From assembly GCA_951230915.1 (NCBI GenBank), contig OX579641.1, forward strand, positions 19,384,254-19,448,253: DNA of 64,000 nt, written 5' to 3'. Every line of letters starts with the position of its first letter. The stretch's first letter is position 1. This document shows, in pieces, positions 1 through 12,082 of this stretch. The stretch is from Antitrichia curtipendula (taxonomy: Eukaryota; Streptophyta; Bryopsida; Hypnales; Leucodontaceae). The position numbers were made by a program, and so were the translations under genes. The notes under the pieces were generated by a model. It did not search any database, was not told where the DNA came from, and worked only from the letters and a program-made list of their open reading frames with translations.

Positions 1-2280
1 GCCCTTAGAAGATAAATCTTAGCTCCATCTACAAAGAAGAAAAAAGGAGACAAATTACTGGGGCAGCTCCAAAACCTTCCGATAACTTGGTTCTGTTACC
101 TTATCATGTAGGAGCCAGTTCTGATAAACCCTAAACCTTTGATTGGGATGATTTATGACACCACAGTGTCAGAATAGTCAAACTGTTTGTGGGGAGCCGG
201 TGGAGGAAGCTTCCATGGAGTTAAGTCCACCATGCTCACTTTCAATTAGGCTTCATTAATGCTTTGTCAGCCATTCATTTTCAGTTTGGGGCAGCCCCTA
301 ATTGCAACACCTAAAAAAATGGCCTTACGTGAAATCTGATAACTAAATTCACTCCCAAAGAATGAGGAAAAGTGACTACATGAGGAAGATTTAACCCCTA
401 AATGCAATGCTTAAAGCACCAAATTTTGGTGTTGACAATATTTTGAAATTCAATAAAAATTTAACCAAGTTGTTATTTTTAGTAGTTTATATTTTTGGAC
501 AATTCTTATTGAAGTCTAGTTTTAGCATCAAAAATCCAATTTTGAAAATGATTGATTTTGATTTTTATATTCAAGATTTTATGCAAGGTTGTCCATTGTA
601 ATCTTGACGTTCCGTAGTGTTGAGGGCTCTTGGGAATGAGCCTCAAATATACTAGATCTTGGAGAAAAAATCACATTAAAAACCCGAGATTAGAAATTCA
701 TTTAAAAAAGTTGTAAACTAGATTTTGAGAAGCCACAAATTGATTGGAGTTGTGCATGTTAGGCTCTTCCTTCTCATATTTTTTTGGTGACCAAATTTTT
801 GGATTTGACATGTGAAAAGAGGATTGAGAAACTTCAAATCATTTTTGGAGTTTCAACACCCTCATGATCAAACATTATTATCTTTCAACCGTAAGTGATA
901 TTGTTATGTTTGTTTTTTCTATGTGATCTCTAACATGTCTAGTTTGAGTTTGTACAAATATAATTCAATAAAATAAATACTACTTATCAAAAGTTGTCTT
1001 TTTGTTCAATTTAGAGGAAATTCCTAGAAGCTCAAAAAAGGCCTTAGACATTTAGTGAAAAAGCATGAAATCAAAATTGATTGAAATCAAACGAAGTCTT
1101 TTTGACTTTTCTACTTTGATTTGTTGGATCTTCTTCATTTGGTCATAAAACAAATTAGGAAACTCAAAATTGAAATCAAATAAAGTCTTATTGGATTTTT
1201 TGCTTTGTCTTGTTCAATCTTCTTCATCATTTGGTTACAAAATAAATAAGGAAAGGTTTCAATATTTGAAGATGTTTTTTGCAATCGAATATTCATTTGA
1301 CACTAGTGTGCCATCTGCCATTGCCATAAGTCAAAAGAAAAATTATTTTTCCAATTTTTTTACTCATAAAAACTTTGATATTCCATAATTTTGACATCGT
1401 GAATCAAAACACCACAAATCAAAGTCCAAGCACCCTTCCTCACCAAGGGCTTTCCAACGATACCAAGGATGCAACCAAGGGATGTATAGTCCAAGAGATC
1501 TCACAAAGACAAACAAAACAAAACAAACAACCTATCTTAATGGTAGGATTGAAGAGATAAAAATAATATATATATTTTTTTGTTTATTACGGAACTTTCA
1601 AAGTTGGATGCACTAACCATCAACTTTCAACCTTTGTATCTTCTATTCTATACTTCTAGTGTTTGAATTTTTTTTTTTAAATTGAGGTCATGGAGGTGCA
1701 ATTAGTTATACTTACTACTGCAGGTCAATCAAAGATAAACACATTGTGGATCTTAAGTAAGCGAATTGAACTTAAAGCATGCCTCTATTATATACTTAAA
1801 CATGCATTGAGCTTGTAGATCATCCTATATTTCCAAACAATTCAAATTGATCCACAACTTTGTACGCAATTTGATTATTTCCTGTGAAATGATTAATCAA
1901 GAGCTACATGACAATTCAGTGATTAAAAATGCTCCTCAGTTTGCAATGTTCTTTGATGTTCAATTGTGCATCTTGGCATCATTAAAGGTATAACGAAAAT
2001 ATATTCAATTGCGGGGCAAAAAATACCTCGACCAGACGAGTTGACATAAAAGAGTACATAAAAAATGTACTTCTCATACTTCCATTACCGGAACTGATGA
2101 AACTCATGGAAAAACTTCACAAAGTTTTGGACCAAATAAATCAGATGGTGAGTTCAAATGATATACTCAGGTGGAAACAAATTAAAAAAACCCAGCTTCA
2201 CGTTCTTAAAACATTCATAAAACAGGGAGATTCCAGTGAAATTGGCGGACGTTCAATCACCAGATTGACGGATCAGATCT
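1..2280. other. AT-rich intergenic DNA
   Basis: No convincing gene. The short open frames lack domain features and sit in AT-rich sequence. A TTAA-CCCCTAAA motif at about 392-403 matches the terminus of the TTAA-flanked repeats described elsewhere, but I find no matching right end nearby. The stretch at about 440-600 resembles 9690-9825 by eye (shared blocks around TCTAGTTTTA and AAGGTTGTCCAT or AGGGTGTCCATG), so it is probably an old dispersed repeat. Confidence 0.6.
440..600. repeat. dispersed repeat, copy 1 (pair with 9690-9825)
   Basis: The order of short blocks is shared with 9690-9825: a TCTAGTTTTA block, an AATGATTGATT or AATGAATGATT block, and a final GTGTCCATG-like block, with spacing kept to within a few bases. 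The copy carries no open frame of note. Family unknown; similarity judged by eye only. Confidence 0.45.
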
Positions 2281-2299
2281 ACACCGCACCTGCAATTTA

Positions 2300-3207
2300 G
2301 AGCTCCGGGCAATCGATTGTCACAATTTTGGCCCTCTGAAGCACAGTATTTTAACAAACAAGACCGTGGACATGGTGGTAGCATGATTGCAGAGAAACAC
2401 ATGTAAAGGTTTCAAACCACTACGAATGAAGCTGAATCACTTGAGTTCCAGCAGCACTCGAGCGCTTACAAATTGATAAGAAATACATAATGAATTTTAA
2501 AGAATTTTGAATCAATGCGCACGCTCGGCACTTCTAAGGCTGACTTTGGCGCTAATGAAATTGTTCTACATCCTGTAGAATCCTGCCGGCCGGGTTCATG
2601 TTGCTTCTTCTCCCATCACAAACCAAAGTCTTCAAAAGAAATCAAATGCAAATCTCGGCCGTGATCGACAACTCCAGCATACAATACAACCACGATACAC
2701 CACGAGCATTCGGGTAAAAACCTGAACAGATAGGCGCAAACGGTTCAGAGCATTAGATCTGCAAGCACTTTAGTTTGAACTTAAAGACAAGAGATTTGAC
2801 TGACGGATTCAACAATAGGAAAACTCACTCCGAACATCTCCAGCCGTCACAAGAAGCCATCTTGAGAACCTTCAGAGCTAAAAGACCAGGAGATACCAAG
2901 CAAACATTGCAAAGAAATCTGCAAAGATTCATACAAGGGTCGACAGTAGGGGAATTGAACTTCAAAACAAGAATCTTAAACTACCACAGATACTAAACAC
3001 TTTAACCATGCGAAGAATCACAATAAGATCGACATTCCAAAATTCGAAATTAAAAAAAAGTCGACAGAGTGATTTAACCACGCAAAGACTCCCGCAAATT
3101 AATCACGGAGCTCACAGTATAATGCTGTGAGAAGATTGAAACTGCGAGACTCAGCAAAGATACATAAAAAGTGCGACATTGCGAGGCATGGAGCGAGTTA
3201 TACATAC
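2300..3207 (-). other. probable 3' transcribed region of SSP-1 (UTR intron and terminal exon)
   Basis: This stretch is less AT-rich than its surroundings and lies directly behind the donor site that follows the SSP-1 stop codon. Possible acceptors on the minus strand exist (for example TGCTTGCAG near 2763), but I cannot choose among them. No protein-coding exon is visible here. Confidence 0.35.
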
Positions 3208-3216
3208 CTGGGGAAT

Positions 3217-3672
3217 CTAATAGAGGTTGAAAGTAAGAGCCACGCGTCTCCCGATCTTGATCTTCAATGTCTGCTCCCTTGCATTCTCAATCGCCGTCAG
3301 AACGACGAACTTGCTACCTTCGAGGTTATACTGAAACAACTTCAACAAATTAATGACCAGGCTCTTCCTCACGACTCCATATCTCTTCCCGGTTCCTACC
3401 GTCACCGTCAAATGCAGAATGGAGTTCTTCTCCACGGTCACATCAATAGGCCCTATGGCCGTCCACTTTCCCTTCTCCGCCAAGAAGGGCTTCACTCCCT
3501 TCCCAAACTCAGAGCAAGTGAACGACATCGACCTATCCGCCACATTGTGCACCACGACCTTGACCGAGCAAGGTTTCTTGCCTGTCTTCGTCGTGAATCC
3601 CGAGAGATGCGCCTCCGTGAGAATACATGCGGAGAACAACACCAACGCGCACAAGAACTGTCCTCTCGCCAT
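3217..3672 (-). CDS. SSP-1: small secreted protein, 151 aa, family with 12083-12559 and 13511-13948
   Basis: Single coding exon. The start is the first ATG (3672-3670); the frame is open slightly further upstream but only with non-ATG codons. Residues 1-21 form a clear signal peptide (hydrophobic LCALVLFSACIL, then TEA before a likely cleavage site). The mature part of about 130 aa is predicted beta-rich and shares a pattern with its two paralogues: KVVVHN near residue 38, a KWTAIGP block, a lysine-rich centre, a LLKLF block, then KFVVLTA. Two cysteines occur in the mature part (KKPCS and FTCSE), which the paralogues lack, so a private disulfide is possible. After the stop there is a consensus donor 9 nt on (CCCAG/GTATGT, intron from 3207), so a 3'UTR intron is likely. 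The family is not recognised with certainty; a loose likeness to plant S1-type secreted beta proteins is inference only. Confidence 0.75.
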   Translation of the reverse strand: MARGQFLCALVLFSACILTEAHLSGFTTKTGKKPCSVKVVVHNVADRSMSFTCSEFGKGVKPFLAEKGKWTAIGPIDVTVEKNSILHLTVTVGTGKRYGVVRKSLVINLLKLFQYNLEGSKFVVLTAIENAREQTLKIKIGRRVALTFNLY

Positions 3673-4399
3673 TGCAACCAAATCTTGGAAACAAGAAGAT
3701 CGGAGAGGCCGGAAGTCCGTTGAGGCGTCGGAGAGATGGATCGCTCCAATTCTGCTAGGAAATCACAAGCCTAAACCAATATTACCTCGCGGCGAGTCTT
3801 TAATCTCGGAATCTAAGCATGTGCACAGTACCTCGGCGGTTTATCTGAAATATTTGCTCATATTCCGGTGTGGATTTCTTTTCTTTTTTACTTTTCTTTA
3901 CACAAACGAAAATGATTCCATTCCAGATGGAGAGTGAGAAAAACTTACAAAAACAGAAGTCCTCCGCCACTTGAACCGCCTTCCCGAACATCGGGCTTGC
4001 TATTGTGCGCAGACACTGCACTTGAGCTCCGAAAGTCCGGTCTCGGCGTCCAGAATTTGAATGAGTTCGGTTTCTGACGGATGTGCGAGGATTGATGCCG
4101 GAATTGCAGGAATGCGGGAATTGCATACAGGGCAAGAAAATGTGCGACTCGGAGGTCTAATCAAGTGCAGTGAATGTGAAGGCTGTCAGGGCAATGCGCT
4201 CTATATTTCGTCGCTAAAATTTGCTGTAAAAAGCTCGCCACGTCCGTCTCTTGTTCAAAATATGTTAAGGCGCGGAAAGCACATGAGATCCGGAGCTGAG
4301 AACTCGGGAGTCGCCAATGGCGTGCACACGGAACAATTGTGAGAGTGGACAAGAACGCCACTAAGGGAGACGACCTATTACCATGCCAACTAGCAATCT

Positions 4400-6700
4400 G
4401 AATATCCTGGGGCCATTTTCAGAGGTGTGTAGATAGATAAGAACTCCGGTCTTCAAAGAAGGCCGGCGTGAATAAAGTGTGTATTCGTAATGACAATGAG
4501 CTAGTGTCCAGTGGATCAAGGGTCATTGATGCAAAACTACTCTTCCCTTTCGAGAATAGACACTTTAGTTACCAGAGGTGTGTACTTGTTTCATGAATCA
4601 AACCCAAGTGGAACTATAATTTTCCAATTAACCCATAAATGAAGCTAAGGACGTTTTCTAGCCGATGAATGACACAGAATCTCTCCATGCAAGATAGAAG
4701 TGCAACTATTCATTTTCCAAATTTTGTGTAAAAAATGAAAGTCTTCTATAGTAGGTTGACTTTCAGTGAGTGCTTTTTCATTTTTTTTTAAACCAACAAT
4801 TCACCCTATACCAAAACAAATCATTTCTGTGGTGATCAACTCGTCATTTAAGGGTTAAAATTGTAATTTTTGTGAATTTTGAAGTGGCTTGCCCTAAATT
4901 AAAAACCCATTCATGTAGTGAAGTCATGAACATCTTATAAATAACTGATAATTCCTCTCCCATATATCCAATGGGATCTAAGTGTTCACCGTTGAAGGAT
5001 TGATACATTATCCCTTATTGTCATAAATGCAGTGTAGATTTTGTTAGAAAATGAATTAATTGGGATGATTTTTTAGATGGAATTTGGGTCAAAAGTAGGA
5101 TGACAAAATTAGATAGCAAACGGAAATGGATTATTCTACTTTATTCATTAGGTAGACAATGAAAGGATGAGAAATACATTTCAAATTTGAACTTAAATTT
5201 GGAGGTCACCCTTCGCCTTCTCTAAGATCCAGTCCAAATTTTTTGTCCTTTCTGATAATAATGACACTCACTCAAAGATCATTGTGAATGAAAAGTTTGT
5301 AGGGGTCATTTGACTAGTAGCCATGTCTTAAGGATGTGGTAAACATCCTTGTTGCCTCCTTTTGGAGGTAGACTTTTGTACTTCACGATAATTTAGTAGG
5401 ATTGTAGTTGAACTTTGAAGGTTGAAGATTGAATTTATGGTTAACACAAGTGATTGCTTCAAGAGACTATACTTAGAAGAAACTTTGATGCCCATTATTG
5501 AGTGAGAAAAAATAATATAAAACAAGATAGTCTAAAGAAAAGACTTGTAAAAAGAAATTCTCAAAATTCGTCTTATTTTCAAACATTTTGAGACAATCCA
5601 AGAACTTCAATACTAGTGTTTAAGGTGACATGGATGACTAAACCCAAAGTTCAATCTCTACGCTACAAACCAACTTTGACACACCCTATTGGTGTAATTA
5701 GCCTAGCACAAGGTTTGAACTTTATAAAGTGAAATGCATCAATGATTTTTGTTCTTCCACATTTTTAGTAAATATGACTAATTAGATAATTGACGAGTAT
5801 AAAGCCCAACCTGAATAGACATGAAGTGCAATCCAATAATTCAAACTTCATTTTATAACCCAAAGGTATTAGAAAAATATAAATATAAATAGTCTATAAT
5901 TATTAAATTTTTAGTATAATATATTATGTTCTTGACAAATGAATTCCAAAAAGACATTTGTCTTTGTTACCCCTCATATTCTTCTATATACGAAGGTTTG
6001 GTCTCAATCCAAGTGTATAAAATCTAAACCACCTTTTAGTATAAAATGCATTAAACAATTCAATGTCTCAATGAAATTCTCTTAACATTATTAACAAGTT
6101 TATATATGCTAAAATCCTCCCTAAAGATTAAGGACTATGAATTTGTAAAAAGGTATTCATGACATGTTCAACTTGCATTCACCCTTCCCTAGGACACTTT
6201 ATATATGTTTCACATGTTTAGAGGATGTCTAAAACTAAATTGATAGAAAAACTTATTACAAAACTTATTCTAAATTTGTAATTTCAAGGATTTGTGTATC
6301 ACTTTGTATTTATTGCAACCTCCTATTTTTATTTTATTTTTCTTTCATTGCAATTAATAGTCACGTCCACTTCTTTTATACTTGAAAGGACAAATTATAC
6401 ATTCACTATATAATTATTTGATCTTAGCTTACATTAAAAAATACTTTGCCAAATCCTTACTAATACTTGTATTACTACAAAAATACTAGTTTAATGGGAA
6501 GGAGGGCATGTTTTCTAGAGATTTTGCACTTTTTAGTTTTTCCTACTTAGACAATTATGCATGATCTTCCTAGGATAATATTCTTCAAAATTCAACTCGT
6601 TGCCCATTCATTGTTAATGTTTTTAAAATTTTGAAGTATTTTTAGAAAAAATTAGTAGAACTAGAGCAAATGCAATAAAATCAATAGGTCAATCTTGCAA
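4400..6700. other. AT-rich intergenic DNA
   Basis: No gene, RNA gene or clear inverted-repeat element recognised. The sequence is AT-rich, with long T and A runs and no open frame with a plausible protein. Confidence 0.6.
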
Positions 6701-6931
6701 TTAATTCCTAAAAGACCAAATGGTGCTTTTGGGCAACATAGTGTTTTTGGTCATTCATTTACAAAAGAAATTTTCTTTTTTTTCTTTGAAATTTTCACAC
6801 AACATGTGGTCAAGGTCCTCGAGGAGTAGCTTTATATTACAACAAATTTCATAAATTTTGACTACATGGTTAAAAATTTATTATATAATATGTAGTTTAT
6901 ATTGCAACCCAAGCAGCTTAAAAAATCATTT

Positions 6932-7750
6932 TTTACCCCCTACAAGCCCAACAGTTCCCTTGGAGACTGTAGAAGTTTGGGTAGATTCCTATGATCTCAA
7001 TTTTTGGTTAATTATTTGGAAACTTTCTCGTAAGATAGAAAATTTTATTATCTTTGTGGGAATATAATTTATATTTCAACTGGTGCCCCAAAGCAAAAGT
7101 TATGCCATCTTAAACATAATCTTTACATCATCAAGCAAAAAAAAAATCCACAAGAATCTAAAATAATTTTAGTTTTTTTTTACCTTATAGATCTTATTTT
7201 AGTCTACATGTGAAGCTTTGATTCATTCCTTTTGGATTAGTTATGTGAAAGTTAAAAACAATCTTGTTTTTTGGGTGATCTAAGCATCTTCATGAAAAAT
7301 AAATTATAGGATACATTTTTGAATGCAGTTTTCACAATTTTTCAAAATAAATTGTTTGATAAGGTTAATTTTGCTTACTAGAACAATTTCATTGTTGAGA
7401 TTCTTGTGTTTCAATCCCATCTTAGAGCTATTAACAATTTAGTTTTTCCTTCAATCTTGGACCTACTTCTATTTAATAAATTTTTAATAGTGATAATTAG
7501 GTGTGACTAATTATTTTTTAGATTCTAGACTTTCTACTCAATTTTTCAACACAAAATTTTTAAATTCAAAGTCTACAATGCAATTTTTTTTCCACAAATG
7601 GCGGTCAAAGTCATTTGAAATTGAAGGCCAAGGATTAAAAAACAAATTCCAACTTCGAATGCTAATATCTTCCAATTTGTATGGTCAAATTTCATGAAAT
7701 TTTTAGCACATGATTTCACACAAATAAAGTACAAGATCCAATGATTAAAT

Positions 7751-7785
<35 letters not shown>

Positions 7786-7864
7786 TCTAAGATGAATGCA
7801 ACAAAAATAGTAGTTTAAAGTGGTTTTTGGCAAAAAAAAGTGGTTTATATCTCTTAGGGGTTAA
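6932..7864 (+). mobile_element. TTAA-flanked non-autonomous element A1 (about 933 bp), nested in A6
   Basis: Starts TTTA-CCCCCTACAAGCCC and ends CTTAGGGG-TTAA (7861-7864). The interior shares blocks with the copy at 59945-60870 (GGTGCCC followed by AAAAGTTATGCC, then the GATTCATTC region and the TTTTCAAAATAAATTG region). Both flanks continue as element A6, so this copy inserted into A6 after A6 was already in place. It contains the (CT)n(AT)n tract at 7751-7786. No gene. Confidence 0.75.
7751..7786. repeat. (CT)n-(AT)n microsatellite
   Basis: A TC dinucleotide run of about 23 bases passes directly into a TA run of about 13 bases. It lies inside element A1. Confidence 0.95.
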
Positions 7865-9689
7865 GAAATTAAACATTTAACTTGGTTTCCTAAATTTATA
7901 TATATGAAGAAACTTTGAATCATACCATTTTGTTTAACAAGATGAAAATTATAAGGAATTTTAGTTTGCAAGTAGTTATGGAATCTCTACTCTAAAATGA
8001 AATTTGAAGTCTTTTATTTAATTAAATTTTCAATATTTTTGAAATGAAATAAAATCATTGGATGTATATTTTTTATTACAACATTACAACCATTGCGATT
8101 GGAATTTATCAATTTCATAACAATTTAGCATTTTAATTTATGCTTTGCTTTCTACTTACTATTTTCTTAAAGCATGAATATGAAATATTTTTTGTTGAAA
8201 TTTTTTATATGTACTCCCAAATTCTTTTTCTTCAACATATTATAGAGAGTTGACAATTGTAGGATCTACGCATGATTGTGTGAAAATTTTGAAAGATGAA
8301 ACCCATGATGAAACCTATCCATTTGGGAAGAGTTGAACGTACTTCTTTTTGAAATCCAATCATCATGATCTTGCAATTGGTAAGATTTCTTATCCTAAAA
8401 TTTTAGGAGTGGAGAACAAATTAAATAAAGGATATTATGGTTGAAATTATAAATGAATAAATATAGATGAAGATTTTAGTCTTACTTTGGGTTTGAATAC
8501 TATGAAGCAGTTTTGGACCTAAAAGCATCAATTTGCTTTAGAAATTAATCTACTACAAATTTTCATTTTTGTGGAAATTAATACAATCTAATAATATTGT
8601 ACAATTTAAAAATATTGTGACCTTGGTCTTATCATCATAGTTTTTTATTATGTTTTATCATCAAATTAATTACAATTGGGTATGCGAATTCAAGGTTTAA
8701 AGACAGACATTTGATAACCTTTAGGACTCTATACCTTGATACACAAAAGACCTAATTAAATTGTTTAAAAATATTGAGTAATATTACGGAGTTGTATATG
8801 AAAAGGGCCTATGTACATCACCTTCCATACTCATACAACCCCAAGTATTTTGAAGTTACTTTTCATATAATTGATGTTTTATTTGTGTTTGTCTTGTACA
8901 ATACAACTCCAAATGATGTGAAAATTTTCAAGAATATAGGCAACTTTTTTAGGAAAATGAATCCAAAGAAGCACCACCATTTTGGTCATTTTTTCATAGA
9001 AAAGTGAGCTTGTGAAGTGCAGCTGCCCAATTTTTTGCAAGGTCCAAAAAATGATTTTAGTAAATTTGAATGCTTATATCTTGCAATCCACGTGGTGGAA
9101 GTTTCTGAATTTTTTACCACATGTTCTCAAGTCAGCATACTACAAGCTCCAGCCTTTGGTTACATGTGTCAAATAAAGTTTTTTCTTACAAATTTGGTAC
9201 TTGTACTAAAAATGCCAATTCTTGAGTGTTTTAGGTGAAAACATAGTCATGGAGCTTTAGGGGTTTATGAAAGAACCCAGTAATGAAAGAATACATTGGT
9301 GTCCTTAAAGGTAGATGTATGTACCCATTCTGGTCCCTTCCTCTTTCATGTATTAGTGGTGCACATTTTCTTTCTAATATGTACACAGCTGGTACATGAG
9401 GACAGAATTGGATGCCGGGGTGGGAACGGGTATGTCTACCTGAGTCAATGGGCCGACGCACATGCTATGTTTCCCACCCGCCACCCGCCATCCGCCTGGA
9501 CAGGTGGCACGTTGTAACTTGCTTGGCCGGGATCCCTGATTCAGCATAACGGCGGAGCCTCCTCCCCTGCGCACATGCCCGGTACTCCACGCCCTGCCAC
9601 ACTGTGCCGCTTGCGGTGAAAACCACAGCGTTTGGCCATAGCATGCTCAAATTTTTTTTTTTTAATTTCATGTTTGTTTACATTGCAAC

Positions 9690-9825
9690 GGTTCCATGTT
9701 CAGTATAAGTTAAATTTTTTTGAAATCCTTTTTGAAATCTAGTTTTACCATAAAAGTCAAATGATGGAAATGAATGATTATGATATTTCTTTTCAAGTTT
9801 GCGTGCAAGGGTGTCCATGTGAAGT
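9690..9825. repeat. dispersed repeat, copy 2 (pair with 440-600)
   Basis: See 440-600. The same block order is present; the copy ends just before the inverted TA-element fragment at about 9825. Confidence 0.45.
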
Positions 9826-9986
9826 GATAGTTACGTTTCAACTTCAACAAATCATAACTAATTACATGAGGTCTAAAAATATGAAACAACTTGGGTTAGA
9901 TGTCAATTCCATTTTATGGAGTTTAGCTGCCCCGAAAAGGCAATTAGCTCTTAAATGGGCCTTGCAGGAGATTACCTTCGTTAATA
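9825..9986 (-). mobile_element. TA-flanked AGGTA-family element, fragment B1
   Basis: Read on the minus strand it shows the family's conserved order: CCATTTAAGAGC, GCCTTTTCGGGGCAGC, GGAATTGACATC, then TTGAAGTTGAAACG. It is inverted relative to the copy at 10291-10594. The distal terminal repeat is missing, so it is truncated. Confidence 0.6.
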
Positions 9987-10290
9987 TAGCATTTTTTTGA
10001 GGACCCTCTTACAAAACAACAATGCAACAGAAACAAGATGTCCCGGCATGATTTACATGAAAAAAAAATTTGTTCTCTAACACGTCCACACAAAAGAAAG
10101 TGACAATAAAAACGATTTTTGAGCACCAATTGAAGTAGGCTCTCATTTATAAAAAAAAGTTTCTTCTAAACAACAGTGAATTTGAACATGAATTTGCACC
10201 ATAAGTCATGTTCAAATGAACAAGAATTAAAGCATCCAAGCCCCAAATCCTAAATCAAAATTGGATTTCCCAACAAACATACGCATTTGT

Positions 10291-10594
10291 TAACGTAACC
10301 TGCTATTCAGTGACCATTTAAGAGCTGATTGCCTTTTGGGGGAAGCTTAGCTCCTTAAAACAATTTTTAGTAAATTTTGTAGGAAGAAAAATGAAATTGG
10401 CATTTGACCCAAGTCGTTTTGTATTTTTTGGACCTTTGTGGAATTAGTTACAAATTTTTGAAGTTGAAACGGTTGTGGTTACTAAAAGCGACCACCTCCT
10501 GAAATGTACATTTTTGGTACATAGAAGAAAGAAAATGTACCTCTGTGTCATGATCGTTTTTAGAGCATGGATGCTTTAAGAGTAGGTTACCTTA
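10291..10594 (+). mobile_element. TA-flanked AGGTA-family element B2 (about 304 bp)
   Basis: The left end TAACGTAACCTGCT and the right end AGTAGGTTACCTTA are imperfect inverted repeats (the right end reversed is TAAGGTAACCTACT). The interior carries the family blocks CCATTTAAGAGCTGATTGCC, GGAAGCTTAGCTCC, AAATTGGCATTTGACC and GAAGTTGAAACG. There is no coding capacity. The TA target-site pattern and AGGTA ends fit a Tc1/mariner-type non-autonomous element. Confidence 0.75.
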
Positions 10595-10724
10595 TTGCAT
10601 TCCCAAATTGTTGAGTGAAACAATGACTATATGATATTGCTAAATAGAAATGAAGTTGAAATGTACATCATCTTCCATTAAATCAACCATTCAATATAAA
10701 AGTTCAATGGCAGCCTCGGGAAAA

Positions 10725-10732
<8 letters not shown>

Positions 10733-10788
<56 letters not shown>
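10733..10788. repeat. (AT)n microsatellite, about 28 units
   Basis: An uninterrupted AT dinucleotide run preceded by a run of A. It can extrude as a cruciform and is likely length-variable. Confidence 0.97.
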
Positions 10789-10792
<4 letters not shown>

Positions 10793-11949
10793 CAACAAAC
10801 CTATGTTGGGAAGCCAAAGTGGCACCTACGAAGCAGGCTAACCCACCACGAGAGTGAATTCCCGGGTGGCGTTTCACCTGCGTTGGCGTTGGCGGGGCTC
10901 AAACCCGCCAGGGCCAGTTCCGCCAGGCGCCAGGCTGAAACCGCCTGAAAACACCGTCACCCGCCACGGAAAAACGGCATGTGCGTGGGGTGAATGTCAT
11001 GTTCAAGTGACAGCGTTGCATCTTCCTGTGAATTTTGATACTCATGGTTCACATTCAGTCAGAACTCCGAAAAATCACATATTTATTGAACAATATCCTC
11101 TCTTATTGCACAAACTCATGGAACAAATATTAATTATTCCCAGTTCAACATTTTACACTGTCAATATCACACACTCCTATATGTCATGAGTAATATCATA
11201 CACCCAAATTTTCAATCACGAAATTTGACAAGTATCCAATTGTTATAATATTAATAACCATGCTACGTAAAAAAAATTCATGATTTTATTAATGACCAAT
11301 TAGAGTATTGAAAGTTCACAATGAATTCTACATTGTCACATACCCATGTACAAAAATCCCTTATAATCTCATGCACTGTCAGTGGTGGCCAAGGACCTGA
11401 TAACAAAAGAGTTCTTAATGAGTCCATAACATATTGCTCAAGAGTCTGGCGGTGTCGTTTGGTTTTGTAACCCATTCTAAGCATTCATGGATGAATCTCA
11501 AAGAAGAAACACAAACAATTGAGCTCTTGCAAACCAAATCACGAAACATTTTCACGCAGGAATGCATAGTCACAGATTGTCAGGTAATCCTCTTGTAGCG
11601 AAGTTAGACGAAGAGACGCAGACGACACACGGTTGCCTTGAAACACAGACTTGGCAGTATGAATTCATAGAAATAGAAGGGAATTTTACAACAAGTATCA
11701 GGCTGGAAGCCTCAGGCAGCTCATGTACGTGGCAATGCCTAAGGAAAGCAATTCACTTCTCAATGCCGTGAACACTTGCACAAACAAATCTTATTTGCAA
11801 AACCAAAATCGTTGAAAGCTAGAGTCGTCATCTTCGTGATCGAGCGAGTAGCTAGCTCGACAGTCGCCAGGAGCTTCCTTTGAATACTAAATTCAAAACG
11901 CAATGCAGGGTTTTTGTCACCCGATTGCCGCAACTGACCACAGTTGATC

Positions 11950-12072
11950 CTGCAAACAGAGATGAAGAGATGTCATTGTTATGAAAAAATTCTCATGAAT
12001 TTGCAAATCAAAGGATTAGACGATGCAGGAAATTCAAATCTGGACGAGTATGATCTGGCGAGGCTTTTATAC
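11950..12072 (-). other. probable 3'UTR intron of SSP-2
   Basis: The donor GCGAG/GTATAA begins 10 nt after the SSP-2 stop codon. The best acceptor is GTTTGCAG/GATC (exon resuming at 11949), giving an intron of about 123 bp. The same arrangement follows the stop in both paralogues. Confidence 0.55.
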
Positions 12073-12082
12073 CTCGCGAGAA

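Larger units (their letters stand above)
6701..9267 (+). mobile_element. TTAA-flanked element A6, split by a nested A1 copy and a second insertion
   Basis: The left end is TTAA at 6701-6704, then TTCCTAAAAGACC. The right end is GAGCTTTAGGGG, then TTTA (9264-9267). Its own sequence lies in three pieces, about 6701-6931, 7865-8165 and 8893-9267 (about 907 bp). Read in this order they match the reverse complement of the 945-bp element at 57218-58162 almost block for block (for example GACTACATGGTTAAAAA, TAGTTATGGAATCTCTACTC, TTACAACATTACAA, and GGTGAAAACATAGTC near the end). The interruptions are the complete copy A1 (6932-7864) and about 730 bp of unidentified sequence. No coding capacity. Confidence 0.75.
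9410..10988. mobile_element. possible composite element with GC-rich inverted arms
   Basis: Two GC-rich islands (about 9410-9620 and 10855-10988) sit in otherwise AT-rich DNA. Parts are inverted copies of each other: ACGCACATGC at about 9456 against GCATGTGCGT at about 10977, and GCGGTGAAAACC at about 9614 against GGCGTTTCACCTGCG at about 10868. Between them lie two TA-flanked elements in opposite orientation and a long (AT)n run. The arms are imperfect, so this may be one element with nested insertions or chance similarity between GC-rich tracts. Confidence 0.35.

Noticed and set aside
3353..3937. Plus-strand open frames of about 195 codons across SSP-1
   Set aside because: They are antisense to SSP-1. 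The minus strand has the signal peptide and the paralogous core, while the plus-strand products have no family pattern.
9017..9267. An independent truncated TTAA-element fragment
   Set aside because: It first looked like a separate fragment, but with 6701-6931 and 7865-8165 it rebuilds one element in order, so it is reported as the right part of A6.
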